This document shows positions 45,101 to 45,879 of a DNA stretch of 64,000 nucleotides, piece after piece (the first letter of the stretch is position 1; each line of letters begins with the position of its first letter). Where the stretch lies: assembly GCA_030867875.1 (NCBI GenBank), contig JAOWCC010001589.1:85707537-85771536 (forward strand). The letters are read 5' to 3'. Made by a program: the position numbers and the translations under genes. Below the pieces are notes generated by a model. The model saw only the letters and a program-made list of their open reading frames with translations. It was not told the DNA's origin and searched no databases. The stretch comes from Actinernus sp. WN-2022. Lineage: Eukaryota; Cnidaria; Anthozoa; Actiniaria; Actinernidae.

Positions 45101-45423
45101 TCACCTTATTTTTAGATTAACAAGCCTATTAACAAAATTATTTTGGGAACTAACGAATATTGTTAATTCATAACTAATTCTGATTATAATAGTTCATGGT
45201 TACTCACCTTATTGTCATCATTGTATTTATCATTCAGAGGTTTGCCGTAGAAGCGTGGTCTATAGCAGATCTCCCTGTAGATTTTCCTCAGCCATTCCTG
45301 GAACATCATAGCTAAAGGGGTGGGTTTCGAGCTACTTATAGTATCACTGTTGCAGCTCGCTTTGCTCGTAAAGCTTCCTGTGCTTGACTTTTTCGACCAG
45401 CTGTAGCGGGAGATACTGTGAAT
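1..45423 (-). CDS. Voltage-gated sodium channel alpha subunit, N-terminal half (13 exons, partial)
   Basis: Pore-forming subunit of a voltage-gated sodium channel in the plasma membrane. Exons in transcript order: 45423-45208, 32070-31943, 31477-31397, 29302-29174, 28823-28732, 28340-28146, 25526-25469, 24532-24388, 11630-11496, 10082-9564, 8479-8288, 4272-3931, 192-1. All junction phases agree and the joined reading frame has no stop. Domain I (S1-S6) and domain II (S1-S6) are complete. Each S4 has regularly spaced arginines, and the pore loops contain TLDYW and CGEWIEPLW, giving D and E as the first two filter residues. The I-II linker is short (about 140 residues). The upstream start codon is not identified, and domains III-IV lie left of the window. 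A calcium channel is unlikely because the loops match the sodium-channel pattern. Confidence 0.93.
300..2330 (-). mobile_element. LINE (non-LTR retrotransposon) reverse transcriptase remnant
   Basis: Two overlapping minus-strand frames together cover a reverse transcriptase. Positions 2291-1142 hold [21 protein letters not shown] (motif A), [13 protein letters not shown] and FADDTN (catalytic motif C). Positions 1144-551 hold the C-terminal thumb region ending in [11 protein letters not shown], a common LINE ending. A frameshift near 1142 joins them. The endonuclease domain is absent, so the copy is 5'-truncated next to the repeats at 2347. An AT-rich tail follows to about 300. It sits in the last visible intron of the channel, in the same orientation. 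Clade (CR1/L2/RTE) not determined. Confidence 0.88.
2347..2564. repeat. 59-bp tandem repeat, about 3.7 copies
   Basis: Copies start at 2347, 2406, 2465 and 2524 with almost no divergence. The unit contains ctctagctttgtaaactg and the telomere-like string gggttaggtta. No coding signal. Confidence 0.95.
3266..3496. repeat. 10-bp minisatellite (tactggtctg / tactggtcta)
   Basis: About 23 decamer copies differing at one purine. Because the period is not a multiple of 3 and the unit lacks stops, long spurious reading frames ([10 protein letters not shown] repeats) appear in several frames. Confidence 0.96.
3931..4272 (-). CDS. Sodium channel exon: domain II S4-S5, S5, pore loop
   Basis: One hundred fourteen codons in phase 0. 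It covers the end of S4 ([10 protein letters not shown]), S5 ([22 protein letters not shown]), [19 protein letters not shown], the filter loop [12 protein letters not shown] (E is the domain II filter residue) and the start of S6. The acceptor is ccttgcag/CTTCG and the donor TTTATA/GTAAGT. Confidence 0.94.
4940..5060. repeat. Imperfect hairpin (foldback) repeat
   Basis: Tatgtgatttagagtgcc on the left recurs inverted as ggcactctaaatcacata on the right around a short loop; flanking bases also pair partly. A 5-bp duplication (ctatg) breaks the left arm. Confidence 0.8.
5160..5256. repeat. Perfect 38-bp inverted repeat with nested palindromes
   Basis: Arms 5160-5197 and 5219-5256 are exact reverse complements with a 21-nt loop. 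Each arm itself contains agtattct...agaatact, so each arm can fold alone. Confidence 0.92.
5490..6080 (+). mobile_element. LINE 3' end: C-terminal reverse transcriptase fragment and ATT tail
   Basis: Positions 5493-5891 encode [20 protein letters not shown]...[19 protein letters not shown]...[13 protein letters not shown]...FKEAFM, the typical C-terminus of CR1/L2-like LINEs. About 165 bp of 3' UTR and an (ATT)n tail at 6055-6080 follow. The rest of the element is missing: 5'-truncated. Confidence 0.87.
6081..6880. other. Intronic stretch without recognised features
   Basis: No splice-compatible exon or RNA gene seen; short frames lack any recognisable protein similarity. Confidence 0.5.
6885..7046 (-). 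mobile_element. tRNA-derived SINE, copy 1
   Basis: Minus strand starts ggggagccggggtggcgcag (A-box region TGGCGCAGTCG), then a B-box-like GGTTCAATTC, then a body with cttgctccaagggtttt and ccgggttctccggttttcct. The same body occurs at 10860-11085, 14378-14604 and 26983-27077. Confidence 0.8.
7047..8287. other. Intronic stretch without recognised features
   Basis: Contains runs of ccccaccccct at 7120-7200 and 7775-7850 but no convincing exon, RNA gene or mobile element. Confidence 0.5.
8288..8479 (-). CDS. Sodium channel exon: domain II S2-S4
   Basis: Sixty-four codons in phase 0. [19 protein letters not shown] is S2, [19 protein letters not shown] is S3, and SVLRTFRL begins S4. The acceptor is ccactcag/ATC and the donor AGATTG/GTAGGT. 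The next exon continues S4 with [10 protein letters not shown]. Confidence 0.93.
8640..8830 (-). mobile_element. Repeat with Penelope-associated CTGACGA...ACGTCAG hairpin
   Basis: The minus strand reads CTGACGAAGGGCTAACACTC then AAAACGTCAG. I associate the pattern CTGACGA-GGGCTAAC-(G)AAACGTCAG with the ends of Penelope-like elements. Here the GAAAC is AAAAC, so it is mutated. No reverse transcriptase is nearby. Also present is an inverted pair gtgtttatct/agataaacac at 8640-8672. Confidence 0.4.
8831..9563. other. Intronic stretch without recognised features
   Basis: No exon, RNA gene or clear repeat recognised. Confidence 0.5.
9564..10082 (-). CDS. Sodium channel exon: I-II linker and domain II S1
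   Basis: A 173-codon exon in phase 0. The linker starts [11 protein letters not shown] and is polar. It contains a YDLP-type stretch but no clear ankyrin-binding motif. It is followed by basic [14 protein letters not shown] and S1 ([19 protein letters not shown]), with the conserved NTLFMAMEH. The acceptor is tttcacag/GAG and the donor AATCAG/GTGAGA. Confidence 0.93.
10115..10385. mobile_element. PIF/Harbinger-like MITE with TAA target-site duplication
   Basis: Termini ggccttgtccacactaatcc and its imperfect inverse at the right end (aatttatccggattagcgtgg...gggcc) give TIRs of about 35 bp. It is flanked by TAA at 10112-10114 and 10386-10388. At 271 bp and without coding, it is non-autonomous. 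The TAA duplication fits PIF/Harbinger. Confidence 0.82.
10449..10622. repeat. 45-bp tandem repeat, 4 copies
   Basis: Units start at 10449, 10494, 10539 and 10584 and contain caattgagctcttgacatat. The period divides by 3, which produces repetitive shadow reading frames on both strands. Confidence 0.96.
10623..10710. repeat. Short hairpin repeat
   Basis: Ggccttgcgc near 10627 and gcgcaaggcc near 10696 form inverted ends, with tatgggatt/aatcccata pairing inside. Directly abuts the 45-bp tandem repeat. Confidence 0.65.
10860..11085 (-). mobile_element. tRNA-derived SINE, copy 2
   Basis: Same family as 6885-7046 with a longer 3' body (ggctgatcaaagccaggact, ccacagatcgaattggaatt). The B-box region reads GGTTCGATTGCCGG on the minus strand. 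The tRNA head is partly deleted. Confidence 0.82.
11496..11630 (-). CDS. Sodium channel exon: domain I S6
   Basis: Forty-five codons in phase 0. [20 protein letters not shown] then [20 protein letters not shown] is the S6 helix and the start of the I-II linker; GPW, VNL and AVVA.SYE are conserved. The acceptor is cttacag/GTGATT and the donor AAAG/GTTGGT. Confidence 0.93.
11938..12091. mobile_element. Tc1/mariner-like foldback MITE with TA duplication
   Basis: A 154-bp near-perfect palindrome beginning cagtcaatgccaaaaaggtt and ending with its inverse, flanked by TA on both sides (11936-11937, 12092-12093). CAGT... ends and TA targets are typical of Tc1/mariner derivatives. Confidence 0.85.
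12107..12506 (+). repeat. Left arm of a 400-bp long inverted repeat pair
   Basis: Closely matches, inverted, 15224-15640. Contains ggagactgtttctgtgtgat and a shared short frame ending [16 protein letters not shown]. Starts 15 bp after the MITE at 11938-12091. Possibly the terminal repeats of one 3.5-kb element, possibly two copies of one repeat in opposite orientation. Confidence 0.8.
12700..13205. mobile_element. Foldback element with three 86-bp tandem copies
   Basis: Tandem units start at 12700, 12786 and 12872 (caggagcccattaccaggag ... gatgtagctatttatag). The right end at 13138-13205 carries inverted copies (cgctcctggtaatgggctcc, tagctccatcatc). Terminal sequences are thus inverted repeats. 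Confidence 0.75.
13683..13995. mobile_element. Second copy of the caggagcccattacc foldback family
   Basis: Begins ccaggagcccattaccagga and includes gatgtggctatttatag near 13765 and the inverted aatagctacatcatc near 13955. It lacks the inverted right terminus, so it is partial. Confidence 0.65.
14378..14604 (-). mobile_element. tRNA-derived SINE, copy 3
   Basis: Most diverged copy. It retains ggggagctggggtggcgcct at the 5' end (minus strand), GGTTCGAGCC as B box and the shared body and 3' region. Confidence 0.78.
15224..15640 (-). repeat. Right arm of the 400-bp long inverted repeat pair
   Basis: Inverted match to 12107-12506. Between the arms are the foldback elements and a SINE but no transposase. 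The shared reading frame ([20 protein letters not shown]) is conserved between arms but is probably a consequence of repeat identity. Confidence 0.8.
15915..15974 (+). pseudogene. tRNA-Ala pseudogenes lacking most of the T arm (60 nt; 4 copies)
   Basis: Copies at 15915-15974, 17854-17913, 18831-18890 and 21922-21981. All read ...CATGTGGAATGTCCCCTGCATCTCC, with the same 12-nt loss of T stem and T loop including the B box. They should be silent. The identical breakpoint shows copying of one deletion allele. Confidence 0.9.
16042..16089 (+). pseudogene. 3'-truncated tRNA-Ala pseudogenes with TGC-type loop (6 copies)
   Basis: Copies at 16042-16089, 17981-18028, 18958-19005 and 22049-22096 (acceptor GGAAATG), plus 18589-18636 and 19707-19754 (acceptor GTGGATG). 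The anticodon region is CTTTGCAATG. The sequence ends at GGATGTCC and runs directly into the spacer, losing T arm, acceptor 3' strand and terminator. Confidence 0.88.
16144..16215 (+). tRNA. tRNA-Ala (CGC), near-intact
   Basis: 72 nt with anticodon loop TTCGCAT. A U50-U64 mismatch in the T stem (CTGGG/CCCTG) is the only clear defect. G3-U70 and A73 are kept. Confidence 0.75.
16281..16331 (+). pseudogene. tRNA-Ala pseudogenes lacking the anticodon arm (51 nt; 6 copies)
   Basis: Copies at 16281-16331, 18359-18409, 19477-19527, 20644-20694, 21275-21325 and 22568-22618. The D loop AGT joins directly to GCGGAAGGTCC, deleting 21 nt with the anticodon; position 7 is also C (GGGGATC). The T arm and B box remain. 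Confidence 0.9.
16400..16471 (+). tRNA. tRNA-Ala (CGC), weakened T stem
   Basis: Full length with a good acceptor and anticodon arm, but the T stem reads CGGCA/CCCTG, so one end does not pair. Confidence 0.6.
16644..16715 (+). tRNA. tRNA-Ala (CGC), T-loop variant
   Basis: All stems pair, but T54 of the T loop is G (GTCGATC), which also weakens the internal B box. Confidence 0.6.
17061..17104 (+). pseudogene. tRNA-Ala pseudogenes lacking D and anticodon arms (44 nt; 7 copies)
   Basis: Copies at 17061-17104, 18476-18519, 19594-19637, 20761-20804, 21392-21435, 22685-22728 and 23478-23521. GTAGCT joins GGAATGTCCGGGTTCG, leaving acceptor plus T arm only (a minihelix). The acceptor and T loop are largely kept in all seven. 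Confidence 0.9.
17174..17245 (+). pseudogene. Full-length but degenerate tRNA-Ala units (14 copies)
   Basis: Damaged acceptor start: 17174-17245, 20874-20945 and 22798-22869 (G.CGATG/GTGGATG), 16506-16577 (TTGGATG), 16785-16856 (GTGGATG). GGGGAGG with GAGTGTTCGC: 17296-17367, 20996-21067, 22920-22991. GTGTAACG anticodon-stem damage plus CCCTA: 18691-18762, 19809-19880, 20087-20158. Others: 16923-16994 (discriminator C), 20367-20438 (CATCATC, loses U70), 23591-23662 (anticodon TGC, T-stem damage). Confidence 0.8.
17437..17508 (+). tRNA. tRNA-Ala (CGC), A10 variant
   Basis: Position 10 is A (GTAACTCAG), losing one D-stem pair. The anticodon loop is TTCGCAA and the T arm is intact. Confidence 0.65.
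17578..17649 (+). tRNA. tRNA-Ala (CGC), T-loop C56G
   Basis: Identical to the array consensus except TTGGATC in the T loop; C56 normally contacts G19 and is part of the B box. Confidence 0.65.
17716..17787 (+). tRNA. tRNA-Ala (CGC), intact
   Basis: All four stems pair. The acceptor has G7-U66. The anticodon loop is TTCGCAT, G3-U70 (the alanyl-tRNA synthetase identity pair) and A73 are present, CCA is not encoded, and a T run follows. Confidence 0.9.
18083..18153 (+). pseudogene. 71-nt tRNA-Ala variants with one-base deletions (4 copies)
   Basis: Copies 18083-18153, 19201-19271 and 22292-22362 lack C13 in the D stem (GTAGCTAGTGG). The copy at 15775-15845 lacks C36, destroying the anticodon (TTCGATG). 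Confidence 0.88.
18222..18293 (+). tRNA. tRNA-Ala (CGC), intact consensus copy
   Basis: Acceptor GGGGATG/CATCTCC, D arm GCTC/GAGC, anticodon arm TCCGC-TTCGCAT-GCGGA, T arm CGGGG-TTCGATC-CCCTG, discriminator A, then CTTTTTTTT. Confidence 0.93.
19060..19131 (+). tRNA. tRNA-Ala (CGC), D-stem mismatch
   Basis: Matches consensus except GAAC for GAGC, giving C11-A24 in the D stem. Same allele at 22151-22222. Confidence 0.7.
19340..19411 (+). tRNA. tRNA-Ala (CGC), intact
   Basis: Identical to the copy at 18222-18293, of which it is the +1118 duplicate. Confidence 0.93.
19949..20020 (+). tRNA. tRNA-Ala (CGC), near-intact
   Basis: T arm CTGGG-TTCGATA-CCCTG has U50-U64 and A60; other arms pair. Confidence 0.7.
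20227..20298 (+). tRNA. tRNA-Ala (CGC), one T-stem mismatch
   Basis: The T stem CGGGG/CACTG has a G52-A62 mismatch; acceptor, D and anticodon arms are intact. Confidence 0.7.
20507..20578 (+). tRNA. tRNA-Ala (CGC), intact
   Basis: Exact consensus copy. The upstream spacer has aattgcaaatg instead of atttgcaaatg. Confidence 0.93.
21137..21208 (+). tRNA. tRNA-Ala (CGC), intact with D-loop G
   Basis: Only change is A21 to G in the D loop (GGTGGAGC). Confidence 0.85.
21505..21576 (+). tRNA. tRNA-Ala (CGC), intact
   Basis: Exact consensus copy followed by CTTTTTTT. Confidence 0.93.
21646..21717 (+). tRNA. tRNA-Ala (CGC), intact
   Basis: Exact consensus. Its +4068 partner at 17578 differs by the C56G change. 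Confidence 0.93.
21784..21855 (+). tRNA. tRNA-Ala (CGC), intact
   Basis: Consensus with G7-U66, identical to 17716-17787. Confidence 0.9.
22151..22222 (+). tRNA. tRNA-Ala (CGC), D-stem mismatch
   Basis: Same C11-A24 allele as 19060-19131; otherwise consensus. Confidence 0.7.
22431..22502 (+). tRNA. tRNA-Ala (CGC), intact
   Basis: Consensus with G7-U66. Confidence 0.9.
23061..23132 (+). tRNA. tRNA-Ala (CGC), intact
   Basis: Exact consensus; +1556 duplicate of 21505-21576. Confidence 0.93.
23202..23273 (+). tRNA. tRNA-Ala (CGC), intact
   Basis: Exact consensus; +1556 duplicate of 21646-21717. Confidence 0.93.
23340..23411 (+). tRNA. tRNA-Ala (CGC), position 37 variant
   Basis: The anticodon loop is TTCGCTT: A37 is T while the anticodon CGC is unchanged. 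All stems pair. Confidence 0.8.
23729..23770 (+). pseudogene. Last, badly degraded tRNA-like unit of the array
   Basis: Gcgggtatatagctcattgt resembles the start of an array unit; no anticodon or T arm can be recognised. Confidence 0.4.
23775..23890 (+). mobile_element. LINE 3'-end fragment with (TATC)n tail
   Basis: Gggctcccgttgatagcatt ... aaataaaggtatctatctatc matches the 3' end of the LINE at 42.3-43.75 kb (gggctcctattgataacagt ... aaataaaggtgtctatctat). Confidence 0.75.
23895..24204. mobile_element. Non-autonomous DNA element with about 28-bp TIRs, next to a tRNA-like T arm
   Basis: Ends gataggccctttgcagctaa (left) and ttagctgcaaagggcctatc (right) are exact inverses and extend into cgcttc/gaagcg. 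It is about 310 bp without coding. Right of it, aagggttcgatcccccgcgt looks like the T arm of a tRNA gene that the element may have split. Confidence 0.75.
24388..24532 (-). CDS. Sodium channel exon: domain I pore loop
   Basis: Encodes [20 protein letters not shown], then [20 protein letters not shown] and [16 protein letters not shown] and the WEN after the filter are sodium-channel signatures, and the aspartate in TLDYW is the domain I filter residue. The acceptor is actctag/GTCATG and the donor AACAAT/GTAAGT. Confidence 0.94.
24719..25106. mobile_element. Probable MITE with inverted ends
   Basis: Acggagtcaacacaagtt near 24736 and cttgtgttgacttacgact near 25075 are imperfect inverses; internal aacttgtg motifs recur in both orientations. 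No target duplication is certain. Confidence 0.55.
25168..25278. repeat. Hairpin with 20-bp arms
   Basis: Aaatttatgcatagcattgt and its exact inverse acaatgctatgcataaattt flank a 71-bp AT-rich loop that itself contains acaatacaat repeats. Confidence 0.85.
25469..25526 (-). CDS. Sodium channel micro-exon: domain I turret
   Basis: A 58-bp exon reading [18 protein letters not shown], with the conserved LCGN of the sodium channel turret. The acceptor is ttttgcag/GTATC and the donor CAAT/GTAAGA. Both splice phases agree with the flanking exons, which is the main support for such a short exon. Confidence 0.88.
25885..25965. repeat. 21-bp repeats tttgaaccagtaccatttt, inverted relative to 27915-27990
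   Basis: Three tandem copies here and three inverted copies at 27915-27990 (ggtactggttcaaaaaaat). The pair may mark the ends of a composite 2.1-kb repeat block. Confidence 0.7.
26060..26220. repeat. Direct duplication, about 64 bp twice
   Basis: Tgatttttacaccatcgttt ... gtcgaacccagtc occurs twice in direct order. Confidence 0.85.
26483..26696. repeat. Inverted repeat with about 37-bp arms
   Basis: Arms 26483-26519 and 26658-26696 pair (gggcgtagagggaggttgag / ctcaacctccctctacgccc). Confidence 0.85.
26983..27077 (-). mobile_element. tRNA-derived SINE, copy 4 (3' part)
   Basis: Keeps the 3' body (ctacagatcaaattggaatt, ggaagccggagaaaaaccct, gagcaagggcgaga) but lacks the tRNA head. Confidence 0.7.
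27290..27690. repeat. Duplicated unit of about 150 bp (tttagggtttttagagcta)
   Basis: Two diverged direct copies, each with tttagggtttttagagct, cttcttcaat and aaaaacaccctaaccgtcaa. Confidence 0.7.
28146..28340 (-). CDS. Sodium channel exon: domain I S4-S5 linker, S5 and turret
   Basis: Encodes [20 protein letters not shown], then S5 ([19 protein letters not shown]), then LRNKC and an extracellular turret with a probable N-glycosylation site (NLT). The acceptor is tttttctag/GTCTC and the donor GGCA/GTAAGT. The single overhanging A joins GT of the next exon to make Ser. Confidence 0.93.
28732..28823 (-). CDS. Sodium channel exon: domain I S4 voltage sensor
   Basis: A 92-bp exon of 1 nt, 30 codons and 1 nt. 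The segment [19 protein letters not shown] has arginines every third residue. The acceptor is cttacag/CTAC and the donor AAAG/GTTTGT. Confidence 0.93.
29174..29302 (-). CDS. Sodium channel exon: domain I S2-S3
   Basis: Encodes [20 protein letters not shown] (S2 with the charge-transfer acidic residue in YTIE) and [16 protein letters not shown] (S3, with the invariant DPWNWLDF). The acceptor is ccttag/ATACG and the donor ATGGG/GTAAGT, leaving 2 nt that pair with the single nucleotide opening the next exon. Confidence 0.93.
30358..30470. repeat. 21-23-bp minisatellite (tctggctggacattttt)
   Basis: About five diverged copies. Confidence 0.8.
30578..30641. repeat. Hairpin with perfect 24-bp arms
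   Basis: Arms 30578-30601 and 30618-30641 (tttttagtaaccggaagcag / ctgcttccggttactaaaaa) with a 16-nt loop. Confidence 0.9.
31397..31477 (-). CDS. Sodium channel exon: domain I S1
   Basis: An 81-bp exon of 1 nt, 26 codons and 2 nt. It reads [19 protein letters not shown] then NPPEQPE, the S1 helix plus the conserved NPP turn. The 3' end is GA/GTGAGT. The 5' end follows an AC-type acceptor. Confidence 0.9.
31478..31942 (-). other. U12-type AT-AC intron of the sodium channel gene
   Basis: A 465-bp intron. Its 5' end is ATATCCTTT, it has a branch-site match TCCTTGAC at 31487-31494, and its 3' end is AC directly before GTATTTC. The branch A lies 10 nt from the 3' splice site, the usual U12 spacing. 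Phase 2 + 1 rebuilds a CAG codon and a gap-free alignment across the junction. AT-AC introns are known in vertebrate sodium channel genes near this position. Confidence 0.85.
31943..32070 (-). CDS. Sodium channel exon: N-terminal tail up to domain I S1
   Basis: Forty-two codons plus 2 nt. It encodes [11 protein letters not shown]...[13 protein letters not shown], which aligns without gaps to the FIVLNKGK...NPLRKIAIKILVH stretch before DI-S1. The acceptor is tttacag/TCATTT. The donor is not GT: the exon ends AACCA and the intron starts ATATCCTTT, the U12 AT-AC consensus. No usable GT donor keeps the frame. Confidence 0.88.
32284..32488 (+). other. Possible terminal coding exon on the plus strand
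   Basis: After tttgtttatag an open frame reads [20 protein letters not shown] ... [15 protein letters not shown] then stop. Amino-acid use looks protein-like but I do not recognise it and no partner exon was found. It lies inside a sodium channel intron, antisense to it. Confidence 0.25.
32500..34060. other. Intronic stretch; only a short direct duplication
   Basis: A 37-bp unit (ggcttatacagtgttacgat...) is duplicated at 33493 and 33530. No exon or RNA gene recognised. Confidence 0.6.
34064..34158 (-). other. Orphan candidate exon on the minus strand
   Basis: The sequence ttactaaccgggccag resembles a branch point and acceptor. It is followed by an open frame [20 protein letters not shown] ... 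LLRVFNDSE and a strong donor GAG/GTAAGT. The 5' phase does not match the sodium channel exons on either side, so it is not simply part of that gene. Function unknown. Confidence 0.35.
34485..34588 (+). other. Orphan candidate exon on the plus strand
   Basis: Acceptor ctgttttgtgttcag is followed by an open frame [20 protein letters not shown] ... TTTKK and donor AAG/GTAGGT. Ser/Asp-rich, unrecognised, antisense within the sodium channel intron. Confidence 0.35.
35523..35596 (+). tRNA. tRNA-Ala (TGC), two extra D-loop bases
   Basis: The loop TTTGCAT gives anticodon UGC. The D loop reads AGTGGTACG before GAGC, 2 nt longer than consensus. The T stem CGGGG/CCCCG is perfect; C27-A43 is mismatched. 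Confidence 0.65.
35664..35735 (+). tRNA. tRNA-Ala (TGC), damaged anticodon stem
   Basis: 72 nt with TTTGCAT loop; the stem CCCGC/GCTGA has two mismatches. Confidence 0.5.
36469..36538 (+). pseudogene. Degenerate tRNA-Ala (TGC) unit
   Basis: GGGCCGTACCTCAGTAGTAT with loop TTTGCAT and an end CATCGCTA. D and acceptor arms do not pair properly. Confidence 0.6.
36608..36679 (+). tRNA. tRNA-Ala (TGC), near-intact
   Basis: Anticodon arm TCCGC-TTTGCAT-GCGGA is perfect and G3-U70 is present. The T loop is ATCGATC (T54A) with a U50-U64 mismatch. Confidence 0.7.
36746..36956 (+). pseudogene. Two identical degenerate tRNA-Ala (CGC) units
   Basis: 36746-36817 and 36885-36956 share TCTGC in the anticodon stem, CGGCG in the T stem and a GATTTCC acceptor strand that mispairs at 7-66. 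They are a tandem duplicate. Confidence 0.75.
37024..37095 (+). tRNA. tRNA-Ala (CGC), D-arm variants
   Basis: D arm GATC/GAAC carries two changes; anticodon arm is intact and the T stem is CGGGG/TCCTG. Confidence 0.5.
37166..37376 (+). pseudogene. Two degenerate tRNA-Ala (TGC) units
   Basis: 37166-37236 lacks one acceptor G (CGGGATG). 37305-37376 ends GATTTCCG, with a damaged acceptor and G as discriminator. Both keep a TTTGCAT loop. Confidence 0.7.
37445..37516 (+). tRNA. tRNA-Ala (CGC), near-intact
   Basis: D arm GCTC/GAGT (G10-U25) and GGAAGAG loop; all other arms match the consensus and a T run follows. Confidence 0.75.
38280..40160 (-). pseudogene. Degraded multicopy gene (GCDTTS / VADNVDHN family)
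   Basis: Fragments on the minus strand in several frames: [19 protein letters not shown] and [18 protein letters not shown] followed by [15 protein letters not shown] (39255-38990), [20 protein letters not shown] (38785 on), then [16 protein letters not shown] and [15 protein letters not shown] pieces (38540-38400). I recall this combination from multicopy uncharacterised proteins of cnidarians, possibly transposon-borne. Frameshifts near 39250 and 38920 and a stop disrupt it. Function unknown. Confidence 0.6.
40450..41385. other. Intronic stretch without recognised features
   Basis: No exon with matching splice signals, RNA gene or repeat recognised. Confidence 0.5.
41388..41653. repeat. 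30-bp minisatellite with palindromic core, 9 copies
   Basis: Each unit contains the 15-bp palindrome ctctgaatttcagag followed by caggcaagttgg. The 30-bp period keeps frames open on both strands. Confidence 0.96.
42070..43746 (+). mobile_element. LINE copy with internal deletion and (TATC)n tail
   Basis: Positions 42300-42420 encode [20 protein letters not shown]. 42663-42953 encode [16 protein letters not shown] and [20 protein letters not shown] (motif A). 42950-43455 encode [20 protein letters not shown] and the C-terminal region. The segment with the catalytic FADD motif is deleted at about 42945, and the NYRPIA region is expanded into a minisatellite. The 3' tail is gggctcctattgataacag ... 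(TATC)n at 43706-43746. Confidence 0.88.
42396..42586 (+). repeat. 31-bp minisatellite grown from LINE reverse-transcriptase codons
   Basis: Six units (starts 42396, 42427, 42458, 42489, 42520, 42551) of ccaacagacccaggtaacta..., which encodes the [10 protein letters not shown] motif. A 31-bp period shifts the frame in each copy. Confidence 0.93.
44101..44770. mobile_element. Composite repeat insertion in the LINE
   Basis: Interrupts the LINE frame with tct at both edges. Contains a direct duplication ttccagtccaaggactgaat (44215-44265), a tRNA-like minus-strand segment (44391-44505) and a hairpin with about 42-bp arms at 44649-44755 (ggacgggatttcaagtcctt and its inverse). Confidence 0.7.
44391..44505 (-). 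pseudogene. tRNA-like segment (SINE head or degraded tRNA)
   Basis: The minus strand shows a possible A box GATAGCGTAGTGG and B box GGTTCGAGTC, 52 nt apart, as in long-variable-arm tRNAs, with a TAG-containing loop. The acceptor stem does not pair convincingly. Confidence 0.35.
45208..45423 (-). CDS. Sodium channel exon: N-terminal cytoplasmic region
   Basis: A 72-codon exon in phase 0. The acceptor has a long pyrimidine run (cctgtttctctcacatcag) and the donor is AAG/GTGAGT. The product is Ser/Thr/Lys-rich and ends NDKYNDDNK. Joined to the next exon this gives the context ...[10 protein letters not shown], which matches the NKKTFIVLNK region of sodium channels. An upstream exon with the initiator is implied but was not found. 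Confidence 0.75.
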
Positions 45424-45550
45424 CTGATGTGAGAGAAACAGGTTAGTCTTGAATATGGTGCGCGATTGTGCAGACTGTTTAAATAAACTTCTCAAACTCG
45501 TGAATTATCCACTGCGATAGATTATAAAACGTGATGACCTCTATAAACGA

Positions 45551-45750
45551 CAATACAGAACTCTTGATTATCGAACAGGAGCACTTACAGAACTCTTTGT
45601 TATTCAACTGGAACACTTATAAAACTACATTACGTCATCAGTTCTATAAGTGTTCCAGTTGAATAACCTAGAGTGTTGTAAATATTCCAGTTCGATAACC
45701 TAGAGTGTTGTAAGTGTTCCAGTTCAATAATCAAGAGTTTTGTAAGTGTT
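45551..45750. repeat. Foldback repeat with tandem arm units
   Basis: Ttattcaactggaacactta (near 45600) pairs with taagtgttccagttgaataa (45645). The right arm then repeats gttccagttcaataa-like units three times. Confidence 0.8.
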
Positions 45751-45879
45751 CTAGTTTAGTACGTACTCATCAGCCCTGTACTACTCCCCTGAAATATTCA
45801 AACCAACTCCCGACTTTTAGCCTTCAAATGTAAAAAAACTAATTATGTAATTGAATAAAATCATTCATTATTTGATTTA

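Larger units (their letters stand above)
43747..45185 (+). mobile_element. Second LINE 3' fragment, split by a 665-bp insertion
   Basis: 43747-44100 encode [20 protein letters not shown] and FSDDTN (motif C), then [20 protein letters not shown]. Reading continues at 44771 with [20 protein letters not shown] and [15 protein letters not shown]. It abuts the (TATC)n tail of the previous LINE, suggesting insertion into that microsatellite. Confidence 0.82.

Noticed and set aside
45755..45790. Second hammerhead candidate on the minus strand (CTGATGAGTACGTACTAAAC)
   Set aside because: The GAAA core is TAAA, stem II has no loop and no stem I partner is seen.
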